Assembly (NCBI GenBank): GCA_019787685.1
Contig: JAHNUO010000005.1
Location: 62,001-126,000 of the forward strand
Origin: Chiua virens
Lineage: Eukaryota > Basidiomycota > Agaricomycetes > Boletales > Boletaceae
Direction: 5' to 3'
DNA: 64,000 nucleotides
Shown here: piece by piece, positions 48,634 through 60,414 of the stretch
How positions within the stretch are numbered: position 1 is the first letter of the stretch
How the letters are laid out: every line of letters begins with the position of its first letter
The notes under the pieces: generated by a model
What the model saw: only the letters and a program-made list of their open reading frames with translations
The model's database searches: none
Told to the model about the DNA's origin: nothing
Program-made: the position numbers and the translations under genes

Positions 48634-49954
48634 TTATAAAACATGGCCGGTCGGTCGGAGTAAAAAAAAAAAAAAAAAAAGGAAATGCCATTCGACTACT
48701 CGATCTGGGGGACTGTGTGAGAAAAATGCATGTACTGCCACTACCACTTCGCATGCCGTTGGTCGTCGCAGAGGGGACGACCAACACCTCACCATTAATG
48801 CCCAATGTTCTCCTTCAACAGGTCTGTGATTGGGGCGACCAGGGAGTTCGTGTGCCATGAGCTTTAGAGCGATGACCTGATAATCCGTCATCTCCTTCCA
48901 TGGAATCTCTCCATACAGCAGCTGCAGTGAAGAAAGTCAATCATTACACGCCCATACAAGTGGATCAATACCTCAAACAATATGCACCCGAACGAGTATA
49001 TGTCCGCAGACGTGTCAGGTTTGCAGCCTGGAACAAGTCGCTCAGGTGCCGCCCATCTTACCGCCCCTGCATTGTTTGAGCTCGACAACCGTTCCAAATA
49101 CGACAGACCAGGTTGCAGCTTTCCAATGGTAGATGCAAGACCAAAATCTGTTATTCGAGGACTATGATCTTCATCGATCAGCACATTGCCCTGGACGAGC
49201 ATTGCTAACATTAGTGCCTGTCAAGTAATGCGTTCCGCAACATACGCTATGCAAGTCGCCATGAAAGACGGGGATCGAATGTACTAACAGAATCAGAAAA
49301 GAGTGGCGAGGGAATGCTGACGAGAACTCACGATATTTTAGGCCGGATCCGACACCATGTGCCTGCGACTCGTCAGCATCCTCAATTCAAGTAAATTGTT
49401 GTGAAGCGTACTAGTTGCAACCTCTCAGTCATGGTGAGGACAAGACCTCTGCTCTTCAAATATGCATGCAAATTTCCGTGCAACATCCAGGGCGACACTG
49501 TCGCGGGCAGTGGTCCAAAGCCGTACGTCACACCCAGAAGTGAAACAATGTTCGGATGCTCCAGTCTTTTCAAGAATCCAAGCTCGCGACGGAAGACCTG
49601 CACGTTCCTAATTAATGGATGTAGTAGCTGTCAAAGACAAAACTGACCCTCTTATGTCGTTCAAGGTGGTGTCCGGATCCGAAAACCCTCACCACCTTTA
49701 CAGCAACCTATAGACGTACGATAAGAGAGTGGACATTTTAAAGGCGGGACATCGAACCGAAGTATCTCTGAACTTGCACCTGTACACATTTCCGAATGAA
49801 CCGCCATCGATGGGAAAATCAGAGTCAGAGTCTCGAACAATTCGATCCGTTAGGTCCTCCAGTGGACGCTCTTGGAAACTAGCAAGACAGGTGAGTCGCA
49901 TGGATCCACCATTAACAGACCGAAAACGAACAACTCAGAAATTCGATGTAGCAT
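48634..49954 (-). CDS. TKL-like protein kinase
   Basis: Protein kinase of the tyrosine-kinase-like group that is expanded in Agaricomycetes; the substrate is unknown. Down the minus strand come FQERPLEDLTDRIVRD, a Gly-rich loop (GGSFGNVYRCKFRD) and VAVKVVRVFGSG with the catalytic Lys. Then RRELGFLKRLEHPNIVSLL, FHGDLHS with the catalytic Asp, GNVLIDEDHSPRITDFGL (DFG), GAVRWAAPE and DIYSFGCILFEV follow. The C-lobe closes with YGEIPWKEMTDYQVIALKL and EHWALMVRCW. The HRD motif reads HGD, common in this group. After EWHF the coding strand enters a run of 19 T (A on the plus strand, 48662-48680), adding a Phe-rich tail before the stop at 48634. The start is uncertain; the ATG at 49954 aligns with that of the paralogue, but the first donor there is not canonical. 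Confidence 0.75.
48662..48680. repeat. Homopolymer A(19)
   Basis: A run of 19 A on the plus strand lies inside the 3' coding end of the minus-strand kinase. The paralogous kinase has a T(15) run at the same codon position (59321-59335). Length changes here would alter the C-terminus. Confidence 0.95.
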
Positions 49955-51441
49955 GAGAGTGTATGAACTCGCGCCGCTGTTCCTGTGCTGGCGAGATCAG
50001 GCTAGCAAACCTGAGGGTGAGGTGGGAAGTGGGAGGGGAATGGAGAGCGCGCGTACAGCATCTTGCATGTGCAAAGCGCGTGTCTTGACACAGCTCTTCA
50101 ACGATCTTCCCATATCGAAGCCCAGGGAGACCAACGTGCCCGGTCCAGGTGCAAGATTACCATCAAACAGATCGAGCGCTTATTGGCGTTGCAGAGCGGT
50201 CAAGATTCCGATCGACGTTCAGCGACTCGGAATTGGGGCGGCCTATGTATTACTTACTACTCTCAAAAGCACTGGGACTTGAATTGGACCCGACAAGATT
50301 CGGTGACGAATCATCGTTTATGTAACAACGTTCTTGGTGATACGGACATAGTTACAGTCATTTACCGGCACTTGAGCCACGAAGATTTTGATCACCTCCT
50401 GATTTTTAACAACAACAATTTATTAAGATCGTATGGTATAGATGCTTCAATATATACTCGAACATATAGTAGAAAAAAAACAAGTAAAAAGAGAATGTTA
50501 TACTCTTGCAATTAACTGATCAAAGATTGAGCCCTTATCGCTCCAACCCCACCACTTGAGCCACTACCAAAAAAGGTATCGCACCGATTCGCACGGGCCA
50601 AGCGACATCTAAGCGATACCGCCGGTTACCGTTCTCCTCTGCGCTCTCACCATCACTATCAACGTTCTCGTCACTTAGCTCATCTTCACTGGCAATGACA
50701 TCTCCGTTTCCCTCACCTGTGTCTGATGGTGACATCTTTCTTCTGTTTCTTCATCTCTTCTTCTGCCTCGTGACAAATCACATGGAGGCTTCGCCGCTCT
50801 TTCTCCGGCTTCTCCTCATCCTCGTTCCACAGCTTCATGGCATAAGCTAGACCTTCCTCCTGATTAGCAATTGCTGTCCTTTGCTTCTGACACTTGGATT
50901 TTGTACGGCCAACCATAATCAGTGTAGCTGGAAGTGACAAATGATAGTTTTATTTACACTGTCAAATTTTGAGTCCTGCTCCGAGTCGGAGCATATGAGT
51001 CATACTGACTATTCCGCATTAAGTATATCATAGTACTGATAACTCCTTCACCTCGCTTAAGACTTGTCTCTCCGGCATCATGCTGGCAAGCCCAGGCATC
51101 ACTGATCTGTATACAATATGTTGGGATCATCAAGCTGACAAGCATATGTATATATTCCTGTAATTAAAATTGCTATAATATTAGTCTGTAGTGTTGTAGC
51201 AATGAAATACTACAATTTTCAGTCAAACTTGCCAGCTGTAATAACAACAAGAACAGCAAACAGGCCCCATCTCATGGCTAAGCATAGTGGTATATCATAT
51301 CCTATTTTTACAGTAGTTGATTTGATTGTTGTGGTCGGAATTCATATATGATTTGGATTTGGCTCAAGTGCCGGTGGTGGCTCAAGTGCCGGTAAATGAC
51401 TGTACTTACAGGTTGGTGAGAATTGTGAAAATCTGCCACCA
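49955..51441. other. Gene-poor region with a possible transposase relic
   Basis: Mostly A/T-rich sequence without a gene. It contains the small relic at 50713-50916 and the 3' flank of SPP2. A minus-strand acidic frame at 50535-50735 has no recognisable domain. Confidence 0.35.
50713..50916 (-). pseudogene. Short N-terminal fragment resembling a pogo/Tc-type transposase HTH
   Basis: A 67-residue frame begins MVGRTKSKCQKQRTAIANQ and continues EGLAYAMKLWNEDEEKPEKE and RSLHVICHEAEEEMKK. Basic starts followed by an amphipathic helix and a short-helix region occur in the HTH part of fungal DDE transposases. No DDE catalytic part follows and no terminal repeats were found. The call is weak; it could be an unrelated small protein. 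Confidence 0.25.
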
Positions 51442-52905
51442 TCATCTTTTATCTCGACGGTCCCGGCTATCCCGTTCATCTCGTTGATTGTAGTGCCTTC
51501 CCCTTTCTCTACCCCGGTGGGAATCCCTGGCACTTCGGGATCGATCTCTTTCCTTCTCCCAATCCCGGTCTTTGTCACTATAATCCCACCTCTCGTGGTC
51601 TCTATCGTCGTAGTCCTTCGTCCTCCGCCTGCTCTCGTCATCGCGGTCACGATCCCGTTCTCTCCTCGGTTCGCGATGATCATACCCGCTCCGTTCCCGC
51701 TCTGCGTCACGATCTTTCCTATCCTTCCGCGACGGAGAATGCGAACCTCGTCTAGACGTCGTGCCAGATCTGCTTGACCCACCCTCCTTTCTGGCGACAG
51801 GAACATATCGCATGTCTGGACCCTTTTGCTTCTTCTTTCCGCTTCCATCGTCTTCGGGTTCTCGTTCCTTTGCACCGATACCTAGGAGGGCAGGGCGCGC
51901 CTGTGGCAGGTATAGCTCCGTCAAGCCATTTTCCCTCCGCTTGGCCCCCTTGGAGGCGATAGCCCCATCAGTCCAGCCCATACCGCGTAGCATAGCAGCC
52001 CCAAAGGCTGATATGGGAACACGCTCATAGTCGTCGGCCGTAGCGACATCAGGAAGCTCTTCGACATCTTGCTTGAGAGCGTCTGATTCAGAGAGTGGAG
52101 GTACGGGGATGATGTCGACGGCAGACGTGGATTCGTCTTCGCCAGCTAGAATTGCACGAAGCGCTCTTTGATCCTCGGTTTCCTCGATGGGCTCGACTGT
52201 CGTTGTAGATTCCATCTCCGCGGTACCATCTTCTTCAGCCTCCACCTTGACTCGATTATTGATTTGCAGGCCAGATAGCTGAGGACCAGAGTTGATGGTA
52301 TCTCTAGTTCCGAGTCCACCAACACTGCCGTCTGCCCCAGTTGCCGCAACGGCAGAATCCGGGACAAAAGAAGGTGTGCCACGCGAGGTGTAGGGTTGAA
52401 CACGAGAGCAAGCTGCCCGCCGTCTTTTTGCCGCCTCACGCCAGTCAGGATTTGGCTTGGTGGGAATGACGAGTGGTGCCTCCGAGTCCACCAACTTCTT
52501 CTTTTGTCGTAAACTAGAATGTCATATCATATGAGAGAACTTCTTTGAGTCGACTTCAATGAAGCGTGAAGATTGGTTGCAAATGACGCACCGCTGGCCT
52601 AGTTGCTTGGCACCGACGACGAAATGTTCGTCGTCGCTCGAATCAGTATGGCGAATATCGTCGTCTGCACCACTACCATTGGCAAAGACGATGCCAGTCT
52701 CGTCGTCGTCGTCGTCCGAGTCTTCTCGAGAGCTGAATGTGCGCGGAGAACCTGCGAGGGGGCTGCCCATTGCAGAGCTGCCAGCGCTGGCTAGATGACG
52801 AGGGAGAGCTGGTATTTTGAATGGACCATCTGATTCTGGGCCAGATGAGGGGGGTCGAGATGTAGGCGTTGGTCGACGAACAGTGAACGACACCGGAGTC
52901 GCCAT
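51442..52905 (-). CDS. SPP2: Pre-mRNA splicing factor Spp2 (GPKOW-type G-patch)
   Basis: Spliceosome activation factor that binds and stimulates the DEAH helicase Prp2 through its G-patch. Two exons, 52905-52592 and 52513-51442, join in phase to 461 residues. The N-terminal part is Ser/Pro-rich with an acidic block (SREDSDDDDDETG). The diagnostic Spp2 G-patch reads YERVPISAFGAAMLRGMGW, then RPALLGIGAKE. The C-terminal 130 residues are almost entirely Arg, Asp, Glu and Ser (RDRDDESRRRTKDYDDRD), an RD/RS-type tail typical of splicing proteins. The ATG at 52905 is 72 bp from the ISA2 start on the other strand. Confidence 0.9.
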
Positions 52906-52977
52906 GTCGTTGGAGTCAAAAGGTCACAGTCGGTGGCTGTGTCACCACTCCCATCCACATCACTCACGGCGGCGACG
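52906..52977. promoter_or_regulatory. 72 bp divergent intergenic region of SPP2 and ISA2
   Basis: Only 72 bp separate the two start codons, so the SPP2 and ISA2 core promoters must overlap or lie inside transcribed sequence. No TATA box is present. Shared or mutually exclusive expression is possible. Confidence 0.6.
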
Positions 52978-53719
52978 ATGAGCAGCGTCAGACTATTGCC
53001 ACGATATCTTTGGTCTCCCAGTTCGGGCTGTGTCTTTCGTCGCGCTGCACACTCTCCACGTACCCTCAAATCATGGCATTGTCGTAGTCAACATCACTCG
53101 GCACAAGTGAGAACGAACGGTCCAGCTAATGACCCCGCACCTGGACCTCTTATTTCACCCCAGTCGAAGCACCCTTCCGAGATCTCGACATTGCGCAGTG
53201 TGCTTCTCAGGTCGCCCAGGGCCCACGATCTAGAAGCACAAGAGCTGGATGCCGAACTGATACGCAAGGATAAGATCAACGTCCTTCTCACCGAGCGTGC
53301 AGCAGAGGTACGAGTTTTGACGGTGGAATGAGAATAGGCGTCTGACCAACTTGACTAGCAACTGCGACGAATATCAACCCGAGAGGGGAACTCCGACATA
53401 GCCCTACGCATCTCAGTCGAATCTGGAGGATGCCACGGATACCAATATAAAATGGGGCTGGCTAATGAATGTGCTCCAGAAGACTAGTAAGTCTATATTC
53501 TGTCGTCGCGCGTTCGAATTCATTCGAGCTTTCAGTCACCTTACTCATCCGGATATCCGGCCCTCAAATTTATACATTGATGCGGTGTCGCTGCCGATGC
53601 TGAACGGCTCAACTGTCGACTATGCTACTGAGCTCATAGGGAGCTCGTTCCGGGTGACTGGGAATCCGCAGGCCAAAGGCGGTTGCGGATGTGGTGTTAG
53701 TTGGGAATTAAATGATTAG
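52978..53719 (+). CDS. ISA2: Mitochondrial iron-sulfur assembly protein Isa2
   Basis: A-type Fe-S scaffold protein that, with Isa1 and Iba57, matures mitochondrial [4Fe-4S] enzymes. Three exons, 52978-53307, 53359-53486 and 53536-53719, join in phase to 213 residues. The N-terminus is Arg- and Ser-rich, fitting a matrix presequence. The HesB/IscA domain reads ALRISVESGGCHGYQYKM, then HPDIRPSNLYIDAVSLPML and GSTVDYATELIGSSFRV. The end is GGCGCGVSWE; the three conserved cysteines are the one in SGGC and the C-x-C pair. Fungal Isa2 is of similar length. The start is the first ATG that gives a complete presequence; translation could also begin downstream. Confidence 0.92.
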
Positions 53720-54840
53720 TCTTTCTGGTCTCCACCTAAGTAATGCACATTTCACTTCGTGAGTTTTCTCGTCCGTCATTCTTTCGGTAATCGCCACTAC
53801 GCTTAGCGCTGTCACGCTCGATCAGCCGACCCTTTCAGGTATGGATATGGATAAACCCTGCATGTCTTCGACATGAATCTACACTTCGCTTTCTGGAATC
53901 CTCACCCACATGTTACTTGTCACTTGAGCCGTACCCGTGCAAAAAAAAAAGACGCATATATAAGATCGGCCGCAACGGGACCAGGTAGAAAGTTCTCCGA
54001 AGTCTGCCCAGGCAGTGGTTATTCTTGACCACATTGAAACTCGGACAGGATGAGACAGAAACACACTCTTGCCGGTTCACCCATGCTTTCCATCAATCGG
54101 ATCCGACCAAAGATCGACCAATCGGGTAGAACATGACTTGTAAGCACGAAGAAATTTCACCGGAGTTACTGAAGTATGATGAAGGGTCAAGGCGCAGGGC
54201 GTCCACACAGCCTGAGCGCACTGCCCATGCGTAACAAACCAAACGAACATTCGTAGCTTTTTTTCGGCATATTCGAGCTTGCAGCTGAAGCGGATGCGAA
54301 TCATGCGCGTGTGGATCCGAAAAATAAATTTGTTTGGTAAGTCCGCCTCAGTCAAGCATTACATAATCGGCTCGAGATACTTTGGCTCGTACGCCACATG
54401 TCCTTTTGGACGTCATCAACATGACTCCCGTTTGCCAGCTTTTTAGACTAGCCGGTATGATATGTAGAAGGGCGCCGTGAATGGGCTCACAAAATACGGT
54501 TACTTGTAAAGCTTTATAGGATGAGTTTTTGATTCTTCGATTCCGGATTTTTGTTGAAGTTCACGGCGACCCAACAGTACTCGCTACCGTCGCTGTCACT
54601 CAGTCACTCAGTGCAGGTTCTCATAATTTTCGGTCTGTGTAGGCCGCCACATCGGGTCGTTACTTTTGTTTGGTAATTCGGCCTATTAATAGAGATTTGC
54701 AGGTAGGCATCCTTGATTGCGTCCATGACAGTCTTTAATAATTAAGCCCATTTTAGCTGCCTCGCCCGTGCCAAGATTTGAATGAGACAAGGGATATAAG
54801 CGTAGATTCCCGACCTGTCAATGCATTTTTCGCCCGTCAG
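53720..54840. other. 1.1 kb spacer
   Basis: No supported gene. An A(10) run is at 53941-53950. It contains the 3' flank of ISA2 and the promoter of the acyltransferase-like gene. A TTG-initiated upstream extension of the latter was not used because ATG 54841 follows in frame. Confidence 0.4.
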
Positions 54841-56834
54841 ATGCCTGGTTGGACGTTAGTCGACACCCACCCAAGTCAAGGCCGCACCTTCCAGCGTCCT
54901 TTGGACCCGGCCGAGCGTGCTTTCCTCTGGGATTCCCACTTTGACGGGATCGCAGACGCTGCGAAGCAATATAAGTTGCGTCTCTCGAACATCGATCAGG
55001 ATGCAAACCTGTTTTCGGAAGCAAACATCGTCAAGGCGTGGATTTCTACGAAGAGGCGTTTCCCACTCGCAGGCGCCACCGTACAAGGCCTTCTTGGGGA
55101 AGCAGACCCAAGTAATGCCAACGGCAGCGACTCGGACGGGCACGTCACCTACTTGCTGAACTCGAACCCGCACTTCGTCGTCCGAGAACACGATCTCGCC
55201 GTTCTTCGTCCACACGAGATCGTCTTTGGAGAGGTAACATGTCTCCAGGACGTACAGGACCGGATTGACGCGATCTGGAATGAGGGCCGTGTGCTCTCGG
55301 AGGACGTCTTGGTGCAGCTGCACGTTTACCGGGAGACAGACCCGCACGTGCTCCACTTGGTGTTATTCGTAGCCCATTATGTCGCAGATATGCTCGCCGA
55401 CGAGACATTGGGGCGCTGTCTTTTGGATACACTTGCGAGAGGTGGTGATTCGAATTGGGAACCTGCTCAAATGCCATTGGAGGAGAGGCTGGCAATGGCA
55501 GTCCCCATGGTGGACCGAGCACCCGAGCACCTACGCTCGCTCAGCGTGGCGAAACGACGGTGGCGAATGGCCATCGGAGCTGTCATATATCAGCTCATGG
55601 TGGCCAAAAGGCAGGTTAGTGTTCAGCTGTTCGCCCTGGATGTAATACTGACAGAATATTATGATCAGGGCGGGCAAACCCTTCCCTGTCGTATCACTCG
55701 TTCGACGCCGCTCACTCCCGCAAAGACTGGCTTCATCTCCACCTTGCTGACAGATACGCAGACGGCTACTGTGCTCGCCAACTGTCGTGTGCATGGCCTC
55801 ACGTTTGGAATTGCCCACCTTCCCCTCGCACAGGTAGCAACAACTCGAGTGCTCTACAGACGATATTTACGAGGAGAGATTTCAGAACAGGAATGGACGT
55901 ATCGGAAAAGGCAGCCATATCTAACCGCAGGTCCTATCAACTTGCGTCCACGTCTGGACAAGACGTGGTTTGATCGAGGAGGTGGAGGTGAATTCGTGCT
56001 GTCCATGGGTCCGTTCTTTCATCACTTGCCGTTCATGACGCTCGGTACGACAGCGCCGTCGAGTCGTGATCAAAATCCAGTACTGCAGCACGGTGCACCC
56101 CCTTGTTCAGACCTCCTCACATTCGATCGGTTCCTGCATCGGGCTAGGTTGCTCAAGAAGCAAGCAGCAACATTTTACAATCATCCATTGTTCTTCGAGA
56201 TCGTATGTGCGTACGCGCGGGCGTGCGACACAAATGGGTTACGCGGTGCTCTGGCGTGGCTCAAAGTCCGCAAGACACAAGTGCACTCGGACGACGAGGT
56301 CCTGGCGGTCACCGACCTCCCGCTGGTTCGGACACACATCGGGTCTAGTTACGGTGATGTGCGTCTTTTCCACACCGATCTGACGCTCGTTTCTGACCCC
56401 ATCTCTAGGTAGACTTGATAACCCCGACCGCGTTCCCATTGCCGGCTACCCATCCGCTCTCGCCTGGCGCTTCGGTTCCACATCCCTTGAGAGCAGGGTA
56501 CGTCACCGATCCCTCGCTGTCGTCGTCACCTGCCGTGGACGTTGCTGGAGTCCCTACGATCAAGCTGGAAAATTCCATGCTTCACCTTCACACGCGTCCG
56601 ACCGAGCTTTACCTCGGTGCGTCGAGTTCGCGTGGCCAGTTGAGCCTATTCGTGCATTATGACAGGAACGTCTACGAGGACACCGTGGTCAAAGAGTGGT
56701 TGGAGGAAGTGAAGGGGGCGGTCTTGTGGTACCTTGGTCGGACACATCAACCGCATCGTGCGCGACAAGGTCGTCTTCGAGGCAGTGGGCAAGCTGGACT
56801 TTGGGATGGCGTAAGCGCTACGAGTAAACTGTGA
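54841..56834 (+). CDS. Condensation-domain/CoA acyltransferase-like protein
   Basis: Three exons, 54841-55614, 55669-56358 and 56409-56834, join in phase to 629 residues. It resembles basidiomycete members of the chloramphenicol-acetyltransferase-like superfamily, which includes alcohol acyltransferases and condensation domains. The N-terminal part has RPLDPAERAFLWDSHFDG. The putative active site is VAHYVADMLADE, an HxxxD motif (HYVAD). The second half has TPAKTGFISTLLTDTQTAT and VHGLTFGIAHLPLAQ, and the C-terminus has LENSMLHLHTRPTELYLGAS with LFVHYDRNVYEDTVVKEW. A typical DFGWG second motif is not evident. The substrate is unknown. The in-frame intron at 55615-55668 has no stop, so its retention would only add 18 residues. 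Confidence 0.7.
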
Positions 56835-58036
56835 ACGAGGTCAGAGTATTTCCGACGTCTTATCAGAGGATAAACTTGTATCATCCCGAATGTTGCAATT
56901 GAAAGATTGATGGTTGGTTGCGCCGAGTTGTACCTGGCTTGCGTGATCTCAGTGTTTCAAAGTGAGTGTAAGTCAGTGCATATTTATTGTCTCTGGAAGA
57001 TATTCGTTGTGCTTGACTTGTGGTAGTTGTTGTCGAAGTACTTAGGATGTTATTATTTATTAGTATGAACGGGAGCATTCAAAGCAGGACGTCACGGTTA
57101 CATACTGAAGACGATCGCTCTGATCATGCGTAGGCTCGGACTGGATTTACATGCGATGACATTACAGTTGAGCGCTGAAGCGCTGACCACTGACATCCCT
57201 CACTGGCAGGTTAAAACCGGCTCCAACCCGTGCATCCTTTGCCCACTGTAAAATCATGCAGGTAGGAAGAGGAAGCTCATCTCCCTGTTAAACTCGCATG
57301 GTGAACTGCCAGTCACCACTGTGTGCGAACTGTTTTGTTCGCAAATTTTCTCCAAGTAAATCCATTCTCTCCGCGAAGATGAGTTGTTAGTACCACAGTT
57401 GTAGGACATACAGGTTTCAGCACGGATTACGATGAATGGAGCCGTGCCCCTGCCAGTGCTTTCCCGGGGTTGCGGCCAAGGTTGCGAAAGCAGGCAATTA
57501 TATACAACATCAAGTTTACGGTACGCCGCAATTGACTACCGTTGGGTTGGGCTAGAACCTCGATCTTTAATGACGGTCCTAGAACTTCCGTTGTTCTGGT
57601 CGGGCTTGGGGCCTGTCCAATTCTTGGTCATTGTATAGGTAATAAGGCGCTCCGATGTCCTTAGTATCCGAGTCGAAGTTCAAGGGACATGAGCGCTGCA
57701 CTACAGCCACACTGGATCTTGCTTGACGGTGCCGGTGAGTCTTACAGTTTACAGTGCTGCCGTTATCATAAGGCTAGTTGCTGGACAAGCCCTGCTCTTC
57801 GAAGATTCATCGACTGATCGACGATGTGTCAACAATGTTTCCAACTCGCCAGCGGCCGCTGAATTACAACAATTTAGGGAAGCTATGCAAGGACATGCAT
57901 TTGCCACATGCATGCTGTATGCATGGTCTGAACCACACCATTTCCCCACCCACCCTCTCCTCCTCTGTCCCCCCAGTTCTGATTCTTCTGAGTTTGATCT
58001 CGCCGACACAAATAACAACAGAGGTCATACATATCC
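56835..58036. repeat. 1 kb duplicated region upstream of the plus-strand kinase (copy 1)
   Basis: From 56974 onward the sequence matches 62992-64000 at high identity, in direct orientation. Shared strings include GTCGAAGTACTTAGGATGTT, GAGCATTCAAAGCAGGACGT and ATGGAGCCGTGCCCCTGCCA. The repeat starts at CAGTGCATATTTATT in both copies, while the flanks to the left differ. No coding domain is recognised inside it; it reads as a promoter-containing segment that travelled with the kinase. Confidence 0.85.
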
Positions 58037-59337
58037 ATGCCTCATCAAATACTCGGGTGAGTTGTTCGTCTCTAGTCCCTGGATTGCTATCGAAGTCACT
58101 CACCTGTTTTGCAAGCTTCCAAGGCCGTCCGCTGGAGGACCTAACGAATCGAATAATTCGAGACTCTGAACATCCTATAACTGGCGGTGCATTCGGAAAC
58201 GTATACAAGTGCAGGTACAGAGATGCTTCGGGTTCCTCATTCTTGGTTCGACATTCTCCTTTCAAATGTCCACTCTGTTCATTTTTCATTAGGTTGCTGT
58301 CAAGACAGGGAGGTACTTCGAATCCGAGAACCACCTCGAGCAACACGAGAAGGTCAATTCCATCCCTTATGATTAGATCTTCTATTGATCAAGGATAGCA
58401 GATCTTTCGCCGCGAGCTCGGCCTTTTGAGGAGACTAAACCATCAGAACATTGTTCCGTTGCTCGGTGTGACATCAGGTTTTGGGCCACTACTTGCAGCA
58501 GTATCACCCTGGATGATACATGGCACCTTGCATGCATACCTGCAGAATAGCGGCCACACTTTGACAATGACTGAGAGATTGCATCTGGTAAGTTGTGTGA
58601 CTGCCGCATCAGTGAAGGGTGCTGAGGGTTTTCAGGTGCACTGTATTGGATCTGGAATAGAATATCGTGAGTTCCCTTCGCGCTCCCTGGCTACTCCCTT
58701 CTGATTTTGTGGTAGTACACACCAACCGCGTGTTCCATGGAGATTTGCATAGCGTATGATGATCACACCTTGTTTTGCCATGTACTTAGCCTTCTCTAGG
58801 GCAACGTGCTGATGGACGAAGACCACAATCCTCGAATATGCGATTTTGGCCTGGCATCTACCATCGGAAAGGTGCTGCCTGGCCTGACATACTTGGAACG
58901 GTTGTCTAGCTCGAATAATCCAGGTGCAGTCAGATGGGCTGCACCTGAGAGACTCAAGGGTTCCAAACCTCACCCGTCAGCAGACATATACTCGTTTGGA
59001 TGTGTGATGTTCGAGGTATTGGCTCGCTTTGGAGACTGGTGTGCAGCGACAACTAATTGCTTCACCCTAGCTGTTCTACGGAGAGATTCCATGGAAGGAA
59101 AAGACGAATTTTGAGGTCATTGCTCTAAAACTCACGGCACACGAACCGCCTCGTTGTCCCAGTCATGGAGCAGTCACAGAAGAACATTGGGCATTGATGG
59201 TGAGGTGTTGGTTGTCTCCTCGGGAACGGCCAATGGCATGTGAATTGGTAATGGCGGTGGAAACATTTTACTCACGGGGTCCGCATGGCCGCCCAAATCG
59301 AGTAATCGAATTCCATTTCCTTTTTTTTTTTTTTTGA
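58037..59337 (+). CDS. TKL-like protein kinase, paralogue
   Basis: Paralogue of the kinase at 48634-49954, in opposite orientation. The ATG at 58037 begins MPHQILG, and the first intron leads to FQGRPLEDLTNRIIRDSE. Then come GGAFGNVYKCRYRDAS, VAVKTGRYFESENHLEQHEK with the catalytic Lys, QIFRRELGLLRRLNHQNIV, FHGDLHS, GNVLMDEDHNPRICDFGL, GAVRWAAPERL and DIYSFGCVMFEV. The C-lobe ends with YGEIPWKEKTNFEVIALKL, EHWALMVRCW and RVIEFHF. The frame enters T(15) at 59321 and stops at TGA 59335-59337 using the last T of the run. All catalytic motifs are intact (HGD, DFG, APE). Introns fall at matching sites in both kinases. The substrate and pathway are unknown. Confidence 0.78.
59321..59335. repeat. 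Homopolymer T(15) setting the kinase stop
   Basis: The run forms part of the last codons, and its final T is the first base of the TGA stop. A change in length would shift the frame and alter the C-terminus. Confidence 0.95.
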
Positions 59338-60414
59338 ACCCAGACCGAAACACGTTGATTGTGCGAGCCGTCGACTTGCAGAAGGTGACATGACATCATA
59401 AGTATTCAGTTTCCCGTTTATCACCGTTGCCTTCCCAGTCGGAGAGATTCTTGTTGTTTGTATTTATTTACTCGAAGCCTAGTGATTTGCGTCGATTGGC
59501 TCCCAGTTTTCACTGGGGTTGAATCGATCAATGTTCAACGGTGCCAGTCTTTTTTACCTTCTATTGCTAGCAAGATTTGATTGTACTCTCGAGCAAATTG
59601 ATTATCTGAGGCTTGAGTTGACGAGTTTCATTCACTAACGCATCAGTGGATAACTACCTTGCTTTGAGGATTTATAGTAGCACGAAGCCGCCTAGGCTCT
59701 AAGTTATTATGCACTGCTATATTTCCTGCACATTTGTCGATTCCATGGAGAAGTTATCACTACCTGCTACCTGGAAGAAATTATCCGATATTGTCGCTCA
59801 GTTCTAGTCACGGCTCGTCTGTGCGTGAAATTCAAGAACGTTAGTGAACACTTTCATAATTCATTTAGCACATTCTGAATCGTACAAAACATAGACAGAC
59901 AAACGCTAACTGTTGAATTCGGCATGATGCAACCTGTTCGTGATTGGACTCAATTGCAACGAGGTAATTTGCCGTGCACCGTGAGATTTAGGACCACGTG
60001 TTGGGGAATTCGTGGCTCACTGCGGCTCCGCCTGACCAACTTACTCAGTCGTAAACCTCACGGGAACAGCCAACTGATTCACCTCAGTCACCAATTATTG
60101 GATCTGAGGAGGTACGTTGTCCGTACAAGTGGCTCCAACTTCAAGTACAGAGCAATGAATCCTGAAGCCCTGACGTTCTAATTCTAGCAGTTTTCACGGT
60201 CACTGGCCACATGACGGTGCACTTTTCGTGATGACTGATCATACGGGCCGCACTACCATGCCGTGTGTGGACATTTATTATGCGTTCCACCCTAGCATTA
60301 TCGTTCTCAGCGCTGCAAGTATGTTTGGAGTTTTCCCTCGTAGTGCATCGGAGTGCAAACTAACGTACTCTCTACAGCCAACCTCAATCGTGATCGCCAT
60401 CTGATACCTCCATT
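59338..60414. other. 1.1 kb spacer
   Basis: No gene is supported. It carries the 3' flank of the kinase and the promoter of the aldo/keto reductase. Confidence 0.4.

Noticed and set aside
52933..52977. Upstream in-frame extension of ISA2.
   Set aside because: It begins at a non-ATG codon inside the short SPP2-ISA2 promoter; ATG 52978 gives a suitable presequence.
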